DNA of 44,571 nt. Source: Ferruginibacter sp. GTDB taxonomy: Bacteria > Bacteroidota > Bacteroidia > Chitinophagales > Chitinophagaceae. The translations under genes were made by a program, and so were the position numbers. Positions 7,947-16,233 of this stretch are shown here, in pieces. The stretch is from positions 1-44,571 of the forward strand of contig JANYGZ010000058.1 of assembly GCA_025362235.1 (NCBI GenBank). The letters run 5' to 3'. A model generated the notes under the pieces. That model did not search any database. It had not been told where the DNA came from and was given only the letters and a program-made list of their open reading frames with translations. The stretch's first letter is position 1, and every line of letters starts with the position of its first letter.

Positions 7947-8172
7947 GACAAAGTACACAACGAAAACAAAGTGAACAAAGTAATACACTGTTAATGAATA
8001 TGCTTTCTTCTTTGCGTACTTTGTATCCTTTGTTCCCTTTGTGTGAAATTTTTTAATGTGTTAACAAAACTAAATCCAGGTTTAACAATACACTGCATAA
8101 AAAGAAATCTTGTCCTGATAAACAACTTGCTTTGCGTACTTTGTATCCTTCGTTCTCTTTGTGTGAAATTCC
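7947..8172. repeat. CTTTG-rich intergenic repeats: inverted copy and two direct copies
   Basis: Two 41-bp copies (8010-8050 and 8130-8170) begin CTTTGCGTACTTTGTATCCT, differ at two positions and lie exactly 120 bp apart. A diverged inverted copy lies at about 7947-7982, so the first direct copy can fold back on it. A related inverted pair occurs at 27002-27106. All are intergenic and end just before plus-strand genes. This is a dispersed, AT-rich, pentamer-based repeat family. It contains no gene. Confidence 0.7.
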
Positions 8173-8222
8173 TTATCGAAATAAAAGTGCCTAATTTTAC
8201 TGCTGTATTGTAATACATCGTC

Positions 8223-9962
8223 ATGAAAAAATTAGTCTGTATTTCTTTCTTATTTATTGGAAAAGCATTTGCACAAAATACCGATAAGCCATTTATCAAA
8301 CTGGTACAACCTTCTAAAGAAAAAATAAGTGTTAGCTCGCCAAGTAATTTTATAATAGGGAGCACCTGTAAAACCTGTACGGTTACTGTAAATAAAACCT
8401 CGGTGAAAGTCTATTCAACAGGCGCTTTTGCAATTGAATTAAATTTACAACCAGGTGACTCTTCCTTTGACATCCAGTCCACCCTATCCGGCAAATTGGT
8501 CTCAAAAAAAATCACCTACACGTATACGTTACTAACGCCTCCTGAACCGGTAAAAATATTGGATATTGAAAGTATCAACACTTATCCTGAAGGGAACCTG
8601 GTGGTAATGCCCGGCGATAAAATCAGGTTTAAAGTAAAAGCCTTAACGCATTGCATAGTAAATGTTATGGAAGATACACACCTGTTCGAAATGCCACTTA
8701 CCCTTACCAGGGGGATGCCCGGCATTTACCAGGGAGAATATACTGTAAAAGCAACTGATAGTTTCGCTGTAATAAAAATTCCGGTAACCATTACTGATTC
8801 TTTGAATAATAAGGTTACCAAAGAAACCAAACAGACTTTTTCTATTTTGTCGCCACTGGCGTCTGAAATTGCCATCACCAGGGGCAGGCTTGCCCACCTT
8901 GAATATGGGCTGGGTGATGATAGGTTAGGCGGTGCCAAAATTGGTTATATCGACAGTAATATTGTATTAAAAATAATTGGTAAAGTAGGTACGCATTTTA
9001 AAGTGCAACTGGCAAAAACCAGGACCGCTTATATTCCAGACGAGTTGGTAACGTTGATGCCAAAAGGAAGCTTTGCCCCCGAATCACTAACAGCTAAATG
9101 TTATGCTTATGGCGATAGCGCTTATGATTATGTAAAAGTTGGCCTTTTTGAAAAACTACCCTATCAATCCTTTCAATTGGTTAATCCATCTACCATTGTA
9201 GTAGATATTTTTGGAGCTACCAATAATACCAACTGGATAACACAACTGGAAACACTAAAAGAAATTAAAAATATCGATTATGAACAGGTAACAGATGATA
9301 TTTTCAGGATTACCATCTCTTTAAAACATGCTCAGCATTGGGGGCATTTTATTTATTACAATGGCAATTCACTTATTATTAAAGTAAGGCGTCAGCCCGA
9401 AAATTTATCATTAAGCAAATTAGTTGTTGCTGTAGATGCAGGGCATGGCGGAACAAATAATGGCGCAGTGGGCGCTACCGGTATTTATGAAAAAGAAATT
9501 ACCCTGGCTTTAAGTTTAAAACTGCAAAAGGCATTGGAGAAAGAAGGAGCAAAAGTAATTATGACCCGTAGCAAAGAACAGACTTTTGATAACAAAGAAC
9601 GCATTCTTTTTTACAGGGATAGCCTTTCGGATTTGTTGCTTAGCATCCATCTTAATTCTTCAGATGACCCACTTCGAACAGGTGGTACTAGCACATATTA
9701 CAGGTATATTGGTTTCAGGGATTTGAGTTTAGATATCTACAAACACATGCTGGATCTTGGTTTAAAAGAATATGGCAATACCGGCTCTTTTAATTTTATG
9801 CTGAACAGCCCAACAGAATATCCTAATGCTTTGATAGAAACATTGTTTCTTAGTAACTTGGATGAGGAAGCTAAAATACTGGATGAAAATTTTCAACAGC
9901 AGATGGCTGATACAATTGTGCTGGGGGTTAAAGATTTTTTAGAAGGCTGCAAAAAAGATTAG
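8223..9962 (+). CDS. N-acetylmuramoyl-L-alanine amidase (Amidase_3), exported
   Basis: This zinc amidase cleaves the bond between N-acetylmuramic acid and L-alanine in peptidoglycan, acting in the periplasm during cell separation or wall remodelling. The 579-residue precursor has a signal peptide (MKKLVCISFLFIGKAFAQ). A long N-terminal region of beta-rich, probably Ig- or SH3-like domains occupies residues about 20-390, and an AMIN-like segment is possible. The C-terminal catalytic domain (about 399-578) shows DAGHGG (first zinc His, about 407), the zinc Glu in YEKEITL, the second zinc His in SIHLNSS (about 475) and the late catalytic Glu in LIETLFLSN. It is much longer than E. coli AmiA/AmiC because of the N-terminal part. 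Its 3' end overlaps a convergent gene by 24 bp. Confidence 0.93.
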   Translation: MKKLVCISFLFIGKAFAQNTDKPFIKLVQPSKEKISVSSPSNFIIGSTCKTCTVTVNKTSVKVYSTGAFAIELNLQPGDSSFDIQSTLSGKLVSKKITYTYTLLTPPEPVKILDIESINTYPEGNLVVMPGDKIRFKVKALTHCIVNVMEDTHLFEMPLTLTRGMPGIYQGEYTVKATDSFAVIKIPVTITDSLNNKVTKETKQTFSILSPLASEIAITRGRLAHLEYGLGDDRLGGAKIGYIDSNIVLKIIGKVGTHFKVQLAKTRTAYIPDELVTLMPKGSFAPESLTAKCYAYGDSAYDYVKVGLFEKLPYQSFQLVNPSTIVVDIFGATNNTNWITQLETLKEIKNIDYEQVTDDIFRITISLKHAQHWGHFIYYNGNSLIIKVRRQPENLSLSKLVVAVDAGHGGTNNGAVGATGIYEKEITLALSLKLQKALEKEGAKVIMTRSKEQTFDNKERILFYRDSLSDLLLSIHLNSSDDPLRTGGTSTYYRYIGFRDLSLDIYKHMLDLGLKEYGNTGSFNFMLNSPTEYPNALIETLFLSNLDEEAKILDENFQQQMADTIVLGVKDFLEGCKKD

Positions 9963-10508
9963 AATATAGATAAATGGGTATTCAAATTTCGATACTTGGT
10001 TAGCTGCGATTACATTTTTAAGAATGTTTATAGTTTCCTCATTCAAATAAATAAACACAAACTTCCATTGTTTATTTATTTTTTTAAAGACCATATCGCC
10101 AATTCTTGCGTAATCATTTTTTACGGCATCTTCATTTGGATTTTCAGTTTTCTTAATATCAATTATTTCAGTAGCTCCGCTAGTATCTATGCCGTTCCAT
10201 TGATTCAAAAACGCTTTAAAAACGGGAATAAATTTTGATTTGCTGTACTTTATAACTGGATCACTGTCTAATGGTCCCCTTGTCTCGAAAGGAAACTTCT
10301 TTGACTGTAAAAGCATGTTGGAGTCAGAAGCCAAAACAGCAATTCTAAAAGATTTCCAGAAGATTGAAAAATCATTGTTTACCGATTCAAAACTCACTTT
10401 ATTCTCAAGGCTTATGGTTGAATTTTTAATGGCACTCGTATCATCAAAATTGTAAGTTTTGAGATTTGGGCAAAAAAATAAAATCAAAAAAAATATTTGG
10501 TTGAACAT
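9939..10508 (-). CDS. Exported protein of unknown function
   Basis: I do not recognise this protein, about 189 residues from the ATG at 10508; the frame opens at 10535. It has an N-terminal hydrophobic stretch (FNQIFFLILFF), likely a signal peptide, then a soluble region with an NxxWKFVFIYL element near residue 150. That pattern is reminiscent of small SnoaL/NTF2-like secreted proteins, but the assignment is weak. The 3' end overlaps the convergent amidase gene by 24 bp (9939-9962), so both stop codons lie inside the other gene. It precedes no same-strand partner closely. Confidence 0.6.
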   Translation of the reverse strand: MFNQIFFLILFFCPNLKTYNFDDTSAIKNSTISLENKVSFESVNNDFSIFWKSFRIAVLASDSNMLLQSKKFPFETRGPLDSDPVIKYSKSKFIPVFKAFLNQWNGIDTSGATEIIDIKKTENPNEDAVKNDYARIGDMVFKKINKQWKFVFIYLNEETINILKNVIAANQVSKFEYPFIYILIFFAAF

Positions 10509-10559
10509 AATCTTTTTAATAATTACAGTTAACACGTGATTTGTACCCCTAACCTATTT

Positions 10560-11261
10560 TTACCTTATCAAATAATTATTTAAATAACCATCAAACCCTT
10601 TCAGGGATTTGTCTTCGTAAATTGTTTTAAACTGGCTGAATTGAAAGTATTCGAATTTTTGAGGGTCCTGCAATAATTTTTCATAATTTTTCTGAAAATA
10701 ATCTTCTGTATTTTCTCCGGCAGGCACCGGGTCGGGTAATGTTTTAAGTATGCTGTTTACATAGTTATAACATTTTTCCAATTGCTTGCTGTAAGCCGAT
10801 TCACGCCAAAAAAGGATTGCCAGTATGTTGGCAAAATAAGCTGCTTTGTATTTATTGGTCATGCCTTTTTCTTTGGTAAATTGTACTATATGCCCCAATT
10901 CCCGGGCAATAAAATAGCCATTAAAAAATGCACCGAAAATTTTTTTCCCTTCTGCCTCATCGCCATTGGCCAGTTTGTAAAAAAAAGATTGCAGGGTGGG
11001 CGAAAGCTGTGACCAGAGCGGTAAATTAATGGTGTTGTTTTCTGCCAGGTAAAAAACAAGTCTAGTGTCTGTATTTAAAACCGCCCTTGGTGTTTGAATA
11101 TAAGAAGGGTCGGCCTGCTTCAATTTCATAAAAAAGGAACCGGTTATTTCATTGGCGGCTGAAACAAGTTTTGCAGAATCAGAATAGGTATTAAATAATT
11201 TTTGCTGGGCAGATACACTGATGGCAACAGGCAGCAATAACAACAGCAATACTTTTTTCAT
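10560..11261 (-). CDS. Exported protein with degenerate zincin-like motif
   Basis: This is a 233-residue protein with a clear signal peptide (MKKVLLLLLLPVAISVSAQ), so it is periplasmic or secreted. A helical core contains FIARELGHIVQF at about 118-129. This matches the HExxH helix of zinc metallopeptidases except that the first ligand position is Arg (R120-E-L-G-H124). The following helix (KYKAAYFANILAILFW, about 135-150) sits where a third ligand would be expected, but no Glu is found there. It may therefore be an inactive relative of a metallopeptidase family. The substrate or partner is unknown. The neighbouring korB gene is divergent. Confidence 0.65.
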   Translation of the reverse strand: MKKVLLLLLLPVAISVSAQQKLFNTYSDSAKLVSAANEITGSFFMKLKQADPSYIQTPRAVLNTDTRLVFYLAENNTINLPLWSQLSPTLQSFFYKLANGDEAEGKKIFGAFFNGYFIARELGHIVQFTKEKGMTNKYKAAYFANILAILFWRESAYSKQLEKCYNYVNSILKTLPDPVPAGENTEDYFQKNYEKLLQDPQKFEYFQFSQFKTIYEDKSLKGFDGYLNNYLIR

Positions 11262-11415
11262 ATAAATAAAATCGAATATAAAATATGGTGCAATGAGGTA
11301 TCAAAAGTAATATAACTAATTGTGTTACTAATAAGCAGGTTGTTAAATTAATAAAATACAGGTGCTTGCATATGTAATAATTGGTGGTATGAAGCGTTTA
11401 ATTTTTTTTGTTTGT

Positions 11416-11450
11416 CTTAAGAAATACAGATTGTTAAAATGGTTCTTAAG
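11416..11450. promoter_or_regulatory. Inverted repeat in the divergent intergenic region
   Basis: Perfect 8-bp arms, CTTAAGAA (11416-11423) and TTCTTAAG (11443-11450), are separated by 19 nt. They lie between the divergent genes 10560-11261 and korB, about 80 nt before the korB start. It may be a regulator site or an RNA hairpin. A weak promoter with -7 box TAACTTTA (11506-11513) lies between it and korB. Confidence 0.35.
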
Positions 11451-11532
11451 ATAGCCAATACCATCAAAGCCCGATGTTTTGTTTTATATTTCAAGCATCA
11501 ATCAGTAACTTTACAACTTTAAAAAAGCCATT

Positions 11533-12576
11533 ATGAGTGAAACAGCAATTGCGTCGCCAGTGCATATCTTAACCGCAAAAGATTTTGTAACCGACCAGGA
11601 AGTACGATGGTGCCCGGGTTGTGGTGATTATTCTATTTTAGCACAGGTACAAAAAATAATGCCAACGCTTGGTATCCCCAAAGAGAATATTGTAATGATT
11701 AGTGGTATTGGCTGCAGCAGCCGTTTTCCCTATTACATGAATACCTATGGCATGCACAGCATCCATGGAAGAGCAACCGCAGTAGCGAGTGGATTAAAAG
11801 CTGCCCGCCCGGAATTAAGTGTATGGATAGTAACCGGTGATGGTGACGGATTGAGCATTGGTGGTAACCATACCATTCATTTATTAAGAAGAAATTTTGA
11901 TGTAAATGTTTTATTGTTCAATAACCAGATATACGGTTTAACAAAGGGTCAGTATTCTCCTACATCTGAAGAAAATAAAGTTACCAAGTCCACTCCCTTT
12001 GGCAGTATAGATCATCCATTTAATCCATTGGCATTAGCCATGGGTGCCGATGCAAGTTTTATTGCCAGAACAATGGACAGGGACCCGAAACATTTGCAGG
12101 CAATGTTATTACGTTCCCAGGCACATAAAGGATCTTCTTTTTTAGAAATTTATCAAAACTGTAATATTTTTAATGATGGTGCTTTTGAAGTTTTTACAGA
12201 AAAAAGCAGCAAGCCTGAAGAAGTGTTGTTTTTGGAACAGGGTAAACCACTGGTATTTGGTGTCACACAAAACAAAGGTATTAAGCTGGATGGGTTTAAA
12301 CCTGTAATTGTAGAAGTTGGAGAAGGAAAAGCAAGCGTAGATGAACTTTGGATACACGACGAAAGGGATTTTTATAAAGCACAGATATTGATCCGTATGT
12401 TTGATGATCCTAAATTGGCAGGTCATTTACCAAGGCCATTTGGTGTATTTTATGAAACAGAAAGGCAATGTTATGAAGAAGGGATGGCTATGCAAATTGA
12501 AGAAATTATTGCTAAAAGAGGCAAGGGCGATTTGGACAAATTATTAAAAGGAAATGAAACCTGGACGATTACTTAG
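11533..12576 (+). CDS. korB: 2-oxoacid:ferredoxin oxidoreductase, beta subunit
   Basis: This is the thiamine-diphosphate subunit of an enzyme that oxidatively decarboxylates a 2-oxoacid (probably 2-oxoglutarate) to acyl-CoA while reducing ferredoxin. The 347-residue protein shows WCPGCGD near residue 30, the GIGCSSRFPYY segment, and the ThDP-binding GDGDGLSIGGNHTIHLLRRN with FNNQIYGLTKGQ, all typical of KorB/OorB. A C-terminal extension of about 70 residues follows. The alpha subunit normally sits directly upstream, but here the upstream neighbour is divergent and unrelated, so the partner must be elsewhere. The 2-oxoglutarate preference is inferred from resemblance. Confidence 0.9.
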   Translation: MSETAIASPVHILTAKDFVTDQEVRWCPGCGDYSILAQVQKIMPTLGIPKENIVMISGIGCSSRFPYYMNTYGMHSIHGRATAVASGLKAARPELSVWIVTGDGDGLSIGGNHTIHLLRRNFDVNVLLFNNQIYGLTKGQYSPTSEENKVTKSTPFGSIDHPFNPLALAMGADASFIARTMDRDPKHLQAMLLRSQAHKGSSFLEIYQNCNIFNDGAFEVFTEKSSKPEEVLFLEQGKPLVFGVTQNKGIKLDGFKPVIVEVGEGKASVDELWIHDERDFYKAQILIRMFDDPKLAGHLPRPFGVFYETERQCYEEGMAMQIEEIIAKRGKGDLDKLLKGNETWTIT

Positions 12577-12614
12577 GTGCTATGTTCAACTTTAAAGTGT
12601 TTGCGATTTGGTTG

Positions 12615-13010
12615 CTATGAATACATGATGAAATAATTCACCACGACAAGAATTGGTACCGAAAATGGCAAAGAAAAAGAAAACCAATATCCCCAATTAA
12701 AAAGTCGTTTTCTAAATTCTTCATCGTTTTTTTTGTTATATAATTTGTCCACAAAAGGGCCTAGTCCATAAAAAACATTAGCAACGCCAATCATAAATAA
12801 ATATCCAATTCCTTGAAAAAGGATAGTGAAAAGGGTTATTTCAAACTCCTCTACATGGGGTGCAATCAGCAATGAACCTAATATTGCATAAAGCAAAAAA
12901 GCTAATAACCCTGCAATAACAAGTCCCCTATTATATTTCAATCTGCGGCTTGTCCACCATTCTCGTTTTGATATCAGGTGATTTATAGTTATGTCCGATG
13001 AATTTGTCAT
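12615..13010 (-). CDS. Small membrane protein of unknown function
   Basis: This is a 131-residue protein with three hydrophobic segments (about 30-50, 60-83 and 108-129) and a polar N-terminus of about 28 residues. I cannot assign a family. It converges with korB, leaving a 38-nt gap. It lies 59 nt upstream of, and on the opposite side of, the 3' end of asd, with both genes on the minus strand. Asd transcription may therefore read into it. Confidence 0.6.
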   Translation of the reverse strand: MTNSSDITINHLISKREWWTSRRLKYNRGLVIAGLLAFLLYAILGSLLIAPHVEEFEITLFTILFQGIGYLFMIGVANVFYGLGPFVDKLYNKKNDEEFRKRLFNWGYWFSFSLPFSVPILVVVNYFIMYS

Positions 13011-13069
13011 TATTAACTCTAAATTATCTTAAAGAACTTATATAAATATATATTTCTTCCTATCGATAT

Positions 13070-14059
13070 TTATACCAATCCTTTTTCCAATAAATACTCA
13101 GCAATCTGTACAGCATTAGTAGCAGCGCCTTTACGTAAATTATCACTTACTATCCAGCAGTTCAAAGTGTTTGGCTGTGTTTCGTCCCTTCGTATCCTTC
13201 CCACAAAAGTTTCATCTTTTTCGTGGGCAGTTAGCGGCATCGGGTATACGAAGTTGGCAATGTCGTCCTGCACCACTACACCGGGGGCTTTACACAATAA
13301 ATCCCTTAGTTCCGCAAGGTCAAAATCATTTTCAAACTCGATATTTACACTTTCACTGTGGCCGCCCATTACAGGTATACGTACAGTTGTTGCGGTTACC
13401 TTAATACTTGCATCACCAATTATTTTAACCGTTTCGTTGGTCATTTTCATTTCTTCCTTGGTATACCCATTTTCTAAAAAAACATCAATCTGTGGAATAG
13501 CATTCAGGTCAATTGGGTATTTATAGGCCATTTCACCTTCCACACCTTTTCTTTCGTTCATCAATTGTTCAACTGCTTTAACGCCGGTGCCAGTAACACT
13601 TTGGTAGGTGGACACCACCACTCTTTTGATCTTATATTTATCGTGCAATGGTTTTAACACCACCACCATTTGTATGGTAGAACAGTTTGGGTTGGCAATA
13701 ATTTTATCTTCTGCTGTTAATACATTTGCATTTACTTCGGGTACTACCAATTTTTTTGTTGGGTCCATCCGCCAGGCGCTTGAATTGTCAATTACAGTAA
13801 TGCCGGCAGCTGCAAACTGCGGGGCCAGTGTTAAAGAAGTTCCGCCACCGGCAGAAAAAATGGCAATGGCCGGTTTGGCGGCAATGGCAGTTTCAAAACC
13901 CACTACCTTGTATTTTTTCCCTTTAAATTCCACTTCCTTGCCAATTGATTTTTCAGAAGCAACAGGAATTAATTCGGTTACAGGAAAATTTCTTTCGGCC
14001 AATACCTGTAACATTTTAGTACCTACCAAACCGGTAGCGCCAACAACAGCAACTTTCAT
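13070..14059 (-). CDS. asd: Aspartate-semialdehyde dehydrogenase
   Basis: This enzyme catalyses NADPH-dependent reduction of aspartyl phosphate to aspartate semialdehyde, the branch-point precursor of lysine, diaminopimelate, threonine, methionine and isoleucine. The 329-residue protein begins with the dinucleotide-binding VGATGLVG (6-13). It has the catalytic cysteine in NPNCST (Cys126) and the catalytic/substrate residues Arg227 and His234 in RIPVMGGHSE. Length is normal for the family. The leader at 14131-14289 carries a promoter, a short Lys/Thr/Ile/Met-rich reading frame and a terminator hairpin, suggesting transcription attenuation by pathway end products. No other aspartate-family gene is adjacent. 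Confidence 0.97.
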   Translation of the reverse strand: MKVAVVGATGLVGTKMLQVLAERNFPVTELIPVASEKSIGKEVEFKGKKYKVVGFETAIAAKPAIAIFSAGGGTSLTLAPQFAAAGITVIDNSSAWRMDPTKKLVVPEVNANVLTAEDKIIANPNCSTIQMVVVLKPLHDKYKIKRVVVSTYQSVTGTGVKAVEQLMNERKGVEGEMAYKYPIDLNAIPQIDVFLENGYTKEEMKMTNETVKIIGDASIKVTATTVRIPVMGGHSESVNIEFENDFDLAELRDLLCKAPGVVVQDDIANFVYPMPLTAHEKDETFVGRIRRDETQPNTLNCWIVSDNLRKGAATNAVQIAEYLLEKGLV

Positions 14060-14130
14060 TTTTTTTAGTTTTATTTTTTGATTAAGATTTTATTTTTTTA
14101 ACCTGCCTGTTTATTTCCTTTACCAGCCAA

Positions 14131-14161
14131 CAAAATAAAACCTCCCGTTTTTGGCGGAAGG
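14131..14161 (-). terminator. Intrinsic terminator in the asd leader (attenuator)
   Basis: On the minus strand, CCTTCCG (14161-14155) pairs with CGGGAGG (14147-14141, one G-U pair) around a 7-nt loop. A T-rich tract, TTTTATTTT, follows at 14140-14132. It lies about 70 nt before the asd start, and no other minus-strand gene ends upstream of it, so it can only terminate the asd leader transcript. Its 5' arm is complementary to GGAAGG at the end of the leader reading frame (14203-14198), allowing an alternative antiterminator. Confidence 0.65.
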
Positions 14162-14194
14162 CTGTGCATATTGTAAAACAAACAAAATACTTAT

Positions 14195-14251
14195 TCACCT
14201 TCCTTTCACGGAATGTTTCTTAGTTGTTTTTGTATGTTTAATTGTCATCAT
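14195..14251 (-). CDS. Candidate asd leader peptide
   Basis: An 18-codon reading frame encodes MMTIKHTKTTKKHSVKGR, with five Lys, four Thr, one Ile and two initial Met. These are all amino acids made from aspartate semialdehyde, the product of the downstream enzyme. Its last two sense codons, GGA AGG, form the segment that can pair either with upstream ATTCC (14214-14210) or with the 5' arm of the terminator. The start lies within about 7 nt of a consensus-like -7 box, so it may be translated from an almost leaderless transcript. Translation is inference. Confidence 0.6.
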   Translation of the reverse strand: MMTIKHTKTTKKHSVKGR

Positions 14252-14257
14252 TTAAAA

Positions 14258-14289
14258 CAAAAATAGCTACATTTTGATAATCAGCCAAA
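14258..14289 (-). promoter_or_regulatory. asd leader promoter
   Basis: Read on the minus strand, a TTTG -33 box (14289-14286), a 20-bp spacer and an exact TAnnTTTG -7 box, TATTTTTG (14265-14258), match the Bacteroidota housekeeping promoter. The expected start site is near 14252, directly at the leader peptide ATG. Confidence 0.65.
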
Positions 14290-14321
14290 CAATGAGCTAA
14301 AATAAATTAGTTTAAACGGAT

Positions 14322-14356
14322 TTATAATTAATTATAATTAAGCGTATGTACGCTTA
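14322..14356. promoter_or_regulatory. Two adjacent dyads between asd and the lamin-tail gene
   Basis: A 16-bp AT-only palindrome (TTATAATTAATTATAA, 14322-14337) is followed directly by an 18-bp dyad (TAAGCGTA-TG-TACGCTTA, 14339-14356). Both are in the divergent spacer, about 35-65 bp upstream of the asd -33 box and more than 110 bp before the plus-strand gene. They are candidate regulator sites for either gene. No T-tract suggests a terminator. Confidence 0.35.
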
Positions 14357-14468
14357 TCCTCATAAAAAATTGTTACATTACAAATGCTGTTAGTTATTAC
14401 TTGTTACAGTGTTTTTGTAATTACCAATAAAATATACCTGTTGCATTGTTCCCTTTAAACTCCGGCAA

Positions 14469-16181
14469 ATGCCTATCACTAAAAAATTACTGCTTTATTT
14501 ACCGGTAATATTATTTACCAACTTAGCAATAGCTCAGCAATATGATGTAGTGATAGACGAAATAATGGTTGACCCATCACCTGCAATAGCTTTACCCAAT
14601 AATGAATGGCTGGAACTAAAAAATATTTCTGGCGTAGCTATTAACCTAAAGGGATGGAAAATAAATGATCTTACAGGTGCAAGCGGCGCAATGCCCAATT
14701 TTATTTTGCTGCCTGATAGTTTTGTAATTGTATGCGCTACAAGTTTCAATCAAGTTATGACGCCTTTTGGAACAACCATAACTATAAGCGGTTTTCCCTC
14801 TCTTAATAACGACGGCGATCAATTATCGTTGATTTCTTCAGAAGGAAAAATAATTCATACTGTTACTTATTCATCAGCCTGGTACAAGGACGAATTAAAA
14901 AAAGACGGTGGCTGGTCGCTTGAAATGACTGATACTAAAAATCCCTGCTCAGGCAGAAGTAACTGGAAAGCCAGTACCGACACCAGAGGAGGCTCGCCGG
15001 GTAAAAAAAATGCAACAGATGCAGTAAATAAAGATGAGTATCCTCCTAAACTTTTAAGGGCATATGCAACAGACAATGCAAATATTGTATTGGTTTTTGA
15101 TGAACCGCTGGATAGCCTGAAAGCTGCTACTGTAAACAATTACAATATCAGTGATGGTATTGGTACACCAATAACCGCAGCTTGCATTTCACCAGTATTT
15201 GATAAAGTGAATATACAATCAGCCAATCCCTTGCAGGCCTCAAAAATATATACTATTACCGTTGACGGTATTACTGATTGCGCCGGCAACACAACCGTAA
15301 ATAAAAATACTGCAAGAGTTGCCATGGCTGTTGCGGCAGATAGTCTTGATATCGTTATCAATGAAATTTTGTTTAATCCTCCACCAGCCGGCAGCGACTA
15401 TGTAGAAATTTATAACAGAAGCAATAAAATAATAGACCTTCAGCAAAGCTATATTGCAACCCGGGCAACCAATGGAACCATCAGCAGTATTATCCAAATA
15501 AGTGCAGAAAAATATTTATTTTTTCCGCAGGATTTTATGGTGTTTACAAAAGATATTCCTTTTGTAAAAGCTACCTACATCACTCAAAATCCGGATGCTT
15601 TTATAAGCACTCATTTACCTTCTTTTAATGATGATAAAGGCAGCGTGATTATTTTAAATGAACAGCAAAATATAATAGATGAGGTAACGTATAGTGATAA
15701 ATGGCACTTTACATTGATAGATAATACAGAAGGTGTGGCCCTGGAAAGAATCAATTATAACGGCCCGAGCCAATCTGCCGGCAACTGGCATTCAGCCTCT
15801 ACCAGTGCAGGTTATGGCACACCAACCTATAAAAACTCGCAGTACCATGTTAACGAAGTAGTACAAGGAGATTTAAAAATATCCCCGGAAATAATATCCC
15901 CGGATAACGATGGACAGGATGATTTTTGCACTATTGATTATAATTTTCCGGAACCGGGTTATGTTGCAAATATTACTATTTTTGATGCTTCGGGCAGACG
16001 GGTGCGCTACCTGCAACGCAATGCCCTTTGTGGAACAAAAGGCAATTTCAGGTGGGACGGGCTTGGAGAAAAAAATCAACCACTGGCAATAGGCGTTTAT
16101 ATAATTTTTGCCGAAGTATTTACCCTGAAAGGAAAAACAAAACAATTTAAATTGCCGGTAGTATTGGCAAGAAGGTATTGA
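14469..16181 (+). CDS. Exported lamin-tail-domain protein with C-terminal FlgD-like Ig module
   Basis: This is a 570-residue secreted or surface protein. Residues 1-22 form a signal peptide ending AIAQ. A first lamin-tail (LTD) beta-sandwich begins VVIDEIMVDPSP and includes NEWLELKNIS and INLKGWKINDL (about 26-150). An Ig-like segment with VLVFDEPLDS follows (about 190-285). A second LTD begins IVINEILFNPPP (about 295-430). The C-terminal 95 residues have ISPDNDGQDDF and DASGRRVRYL, resembling gliding-motility/FlgD-type Ig modules that end exported Bacteroidota proteins. No catalytic motif is visible, so a binding or structural surface role is likely. No typical type IX sorting tail is evident beyond this module. 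Confidence 0.85.
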   Translation: MPITKKLLLYLPVILFTNLAIAQQYDVVIDEIMVDPSPAIALPNNEWLELKNISGVAINLKGWKINDLTGASGAMPNFILLPDSFVIVCATSFNQVMTPFGTTITISGFPSLNNDGDQLSLISSEGKIIHTVTYSSAWYKDELKKDGGWSLEMTDTKNPCSGRSNWKASTDTRGGSPGKKNATDAVNKDEYPPKLLRAYATDNANIVLVFDEPLDSLKAATVNNYNISDGIGTPITAACISPVFDKVNIQSANPLQASKIYTITVDGITDCAGNTTVNKNTARVAMAVAADSLDIVINEILFNPPPAGSDYVEIYNRSNKIIDLQQSYIATRATNGTISSIIQISAEKYLFFPQDFMVFTKDIPFVKATYITQNPDAFISTHLPSFNDDKGSVIILNEQQNIIDEVTYSDKWHFTLIDNTEGVALERINYNGPSQSAGNWHSASTSAGYGTPTYKNSQYHVNEVVQGDLKISPEIISPDNDGQDDFCTIDYNFPEPGYVANITIFDASGRRVRYLQRNALCGTKGNFRWDGLGEKNQPLAIGVYIIFAEVFTLKGKTKQFKLPVVLARRY

Positions 16182-16233
16182 CAGGATGAATGATCTAAAG
16201 TGATACGATATTTATTCAATAAAAATAAGGCTC

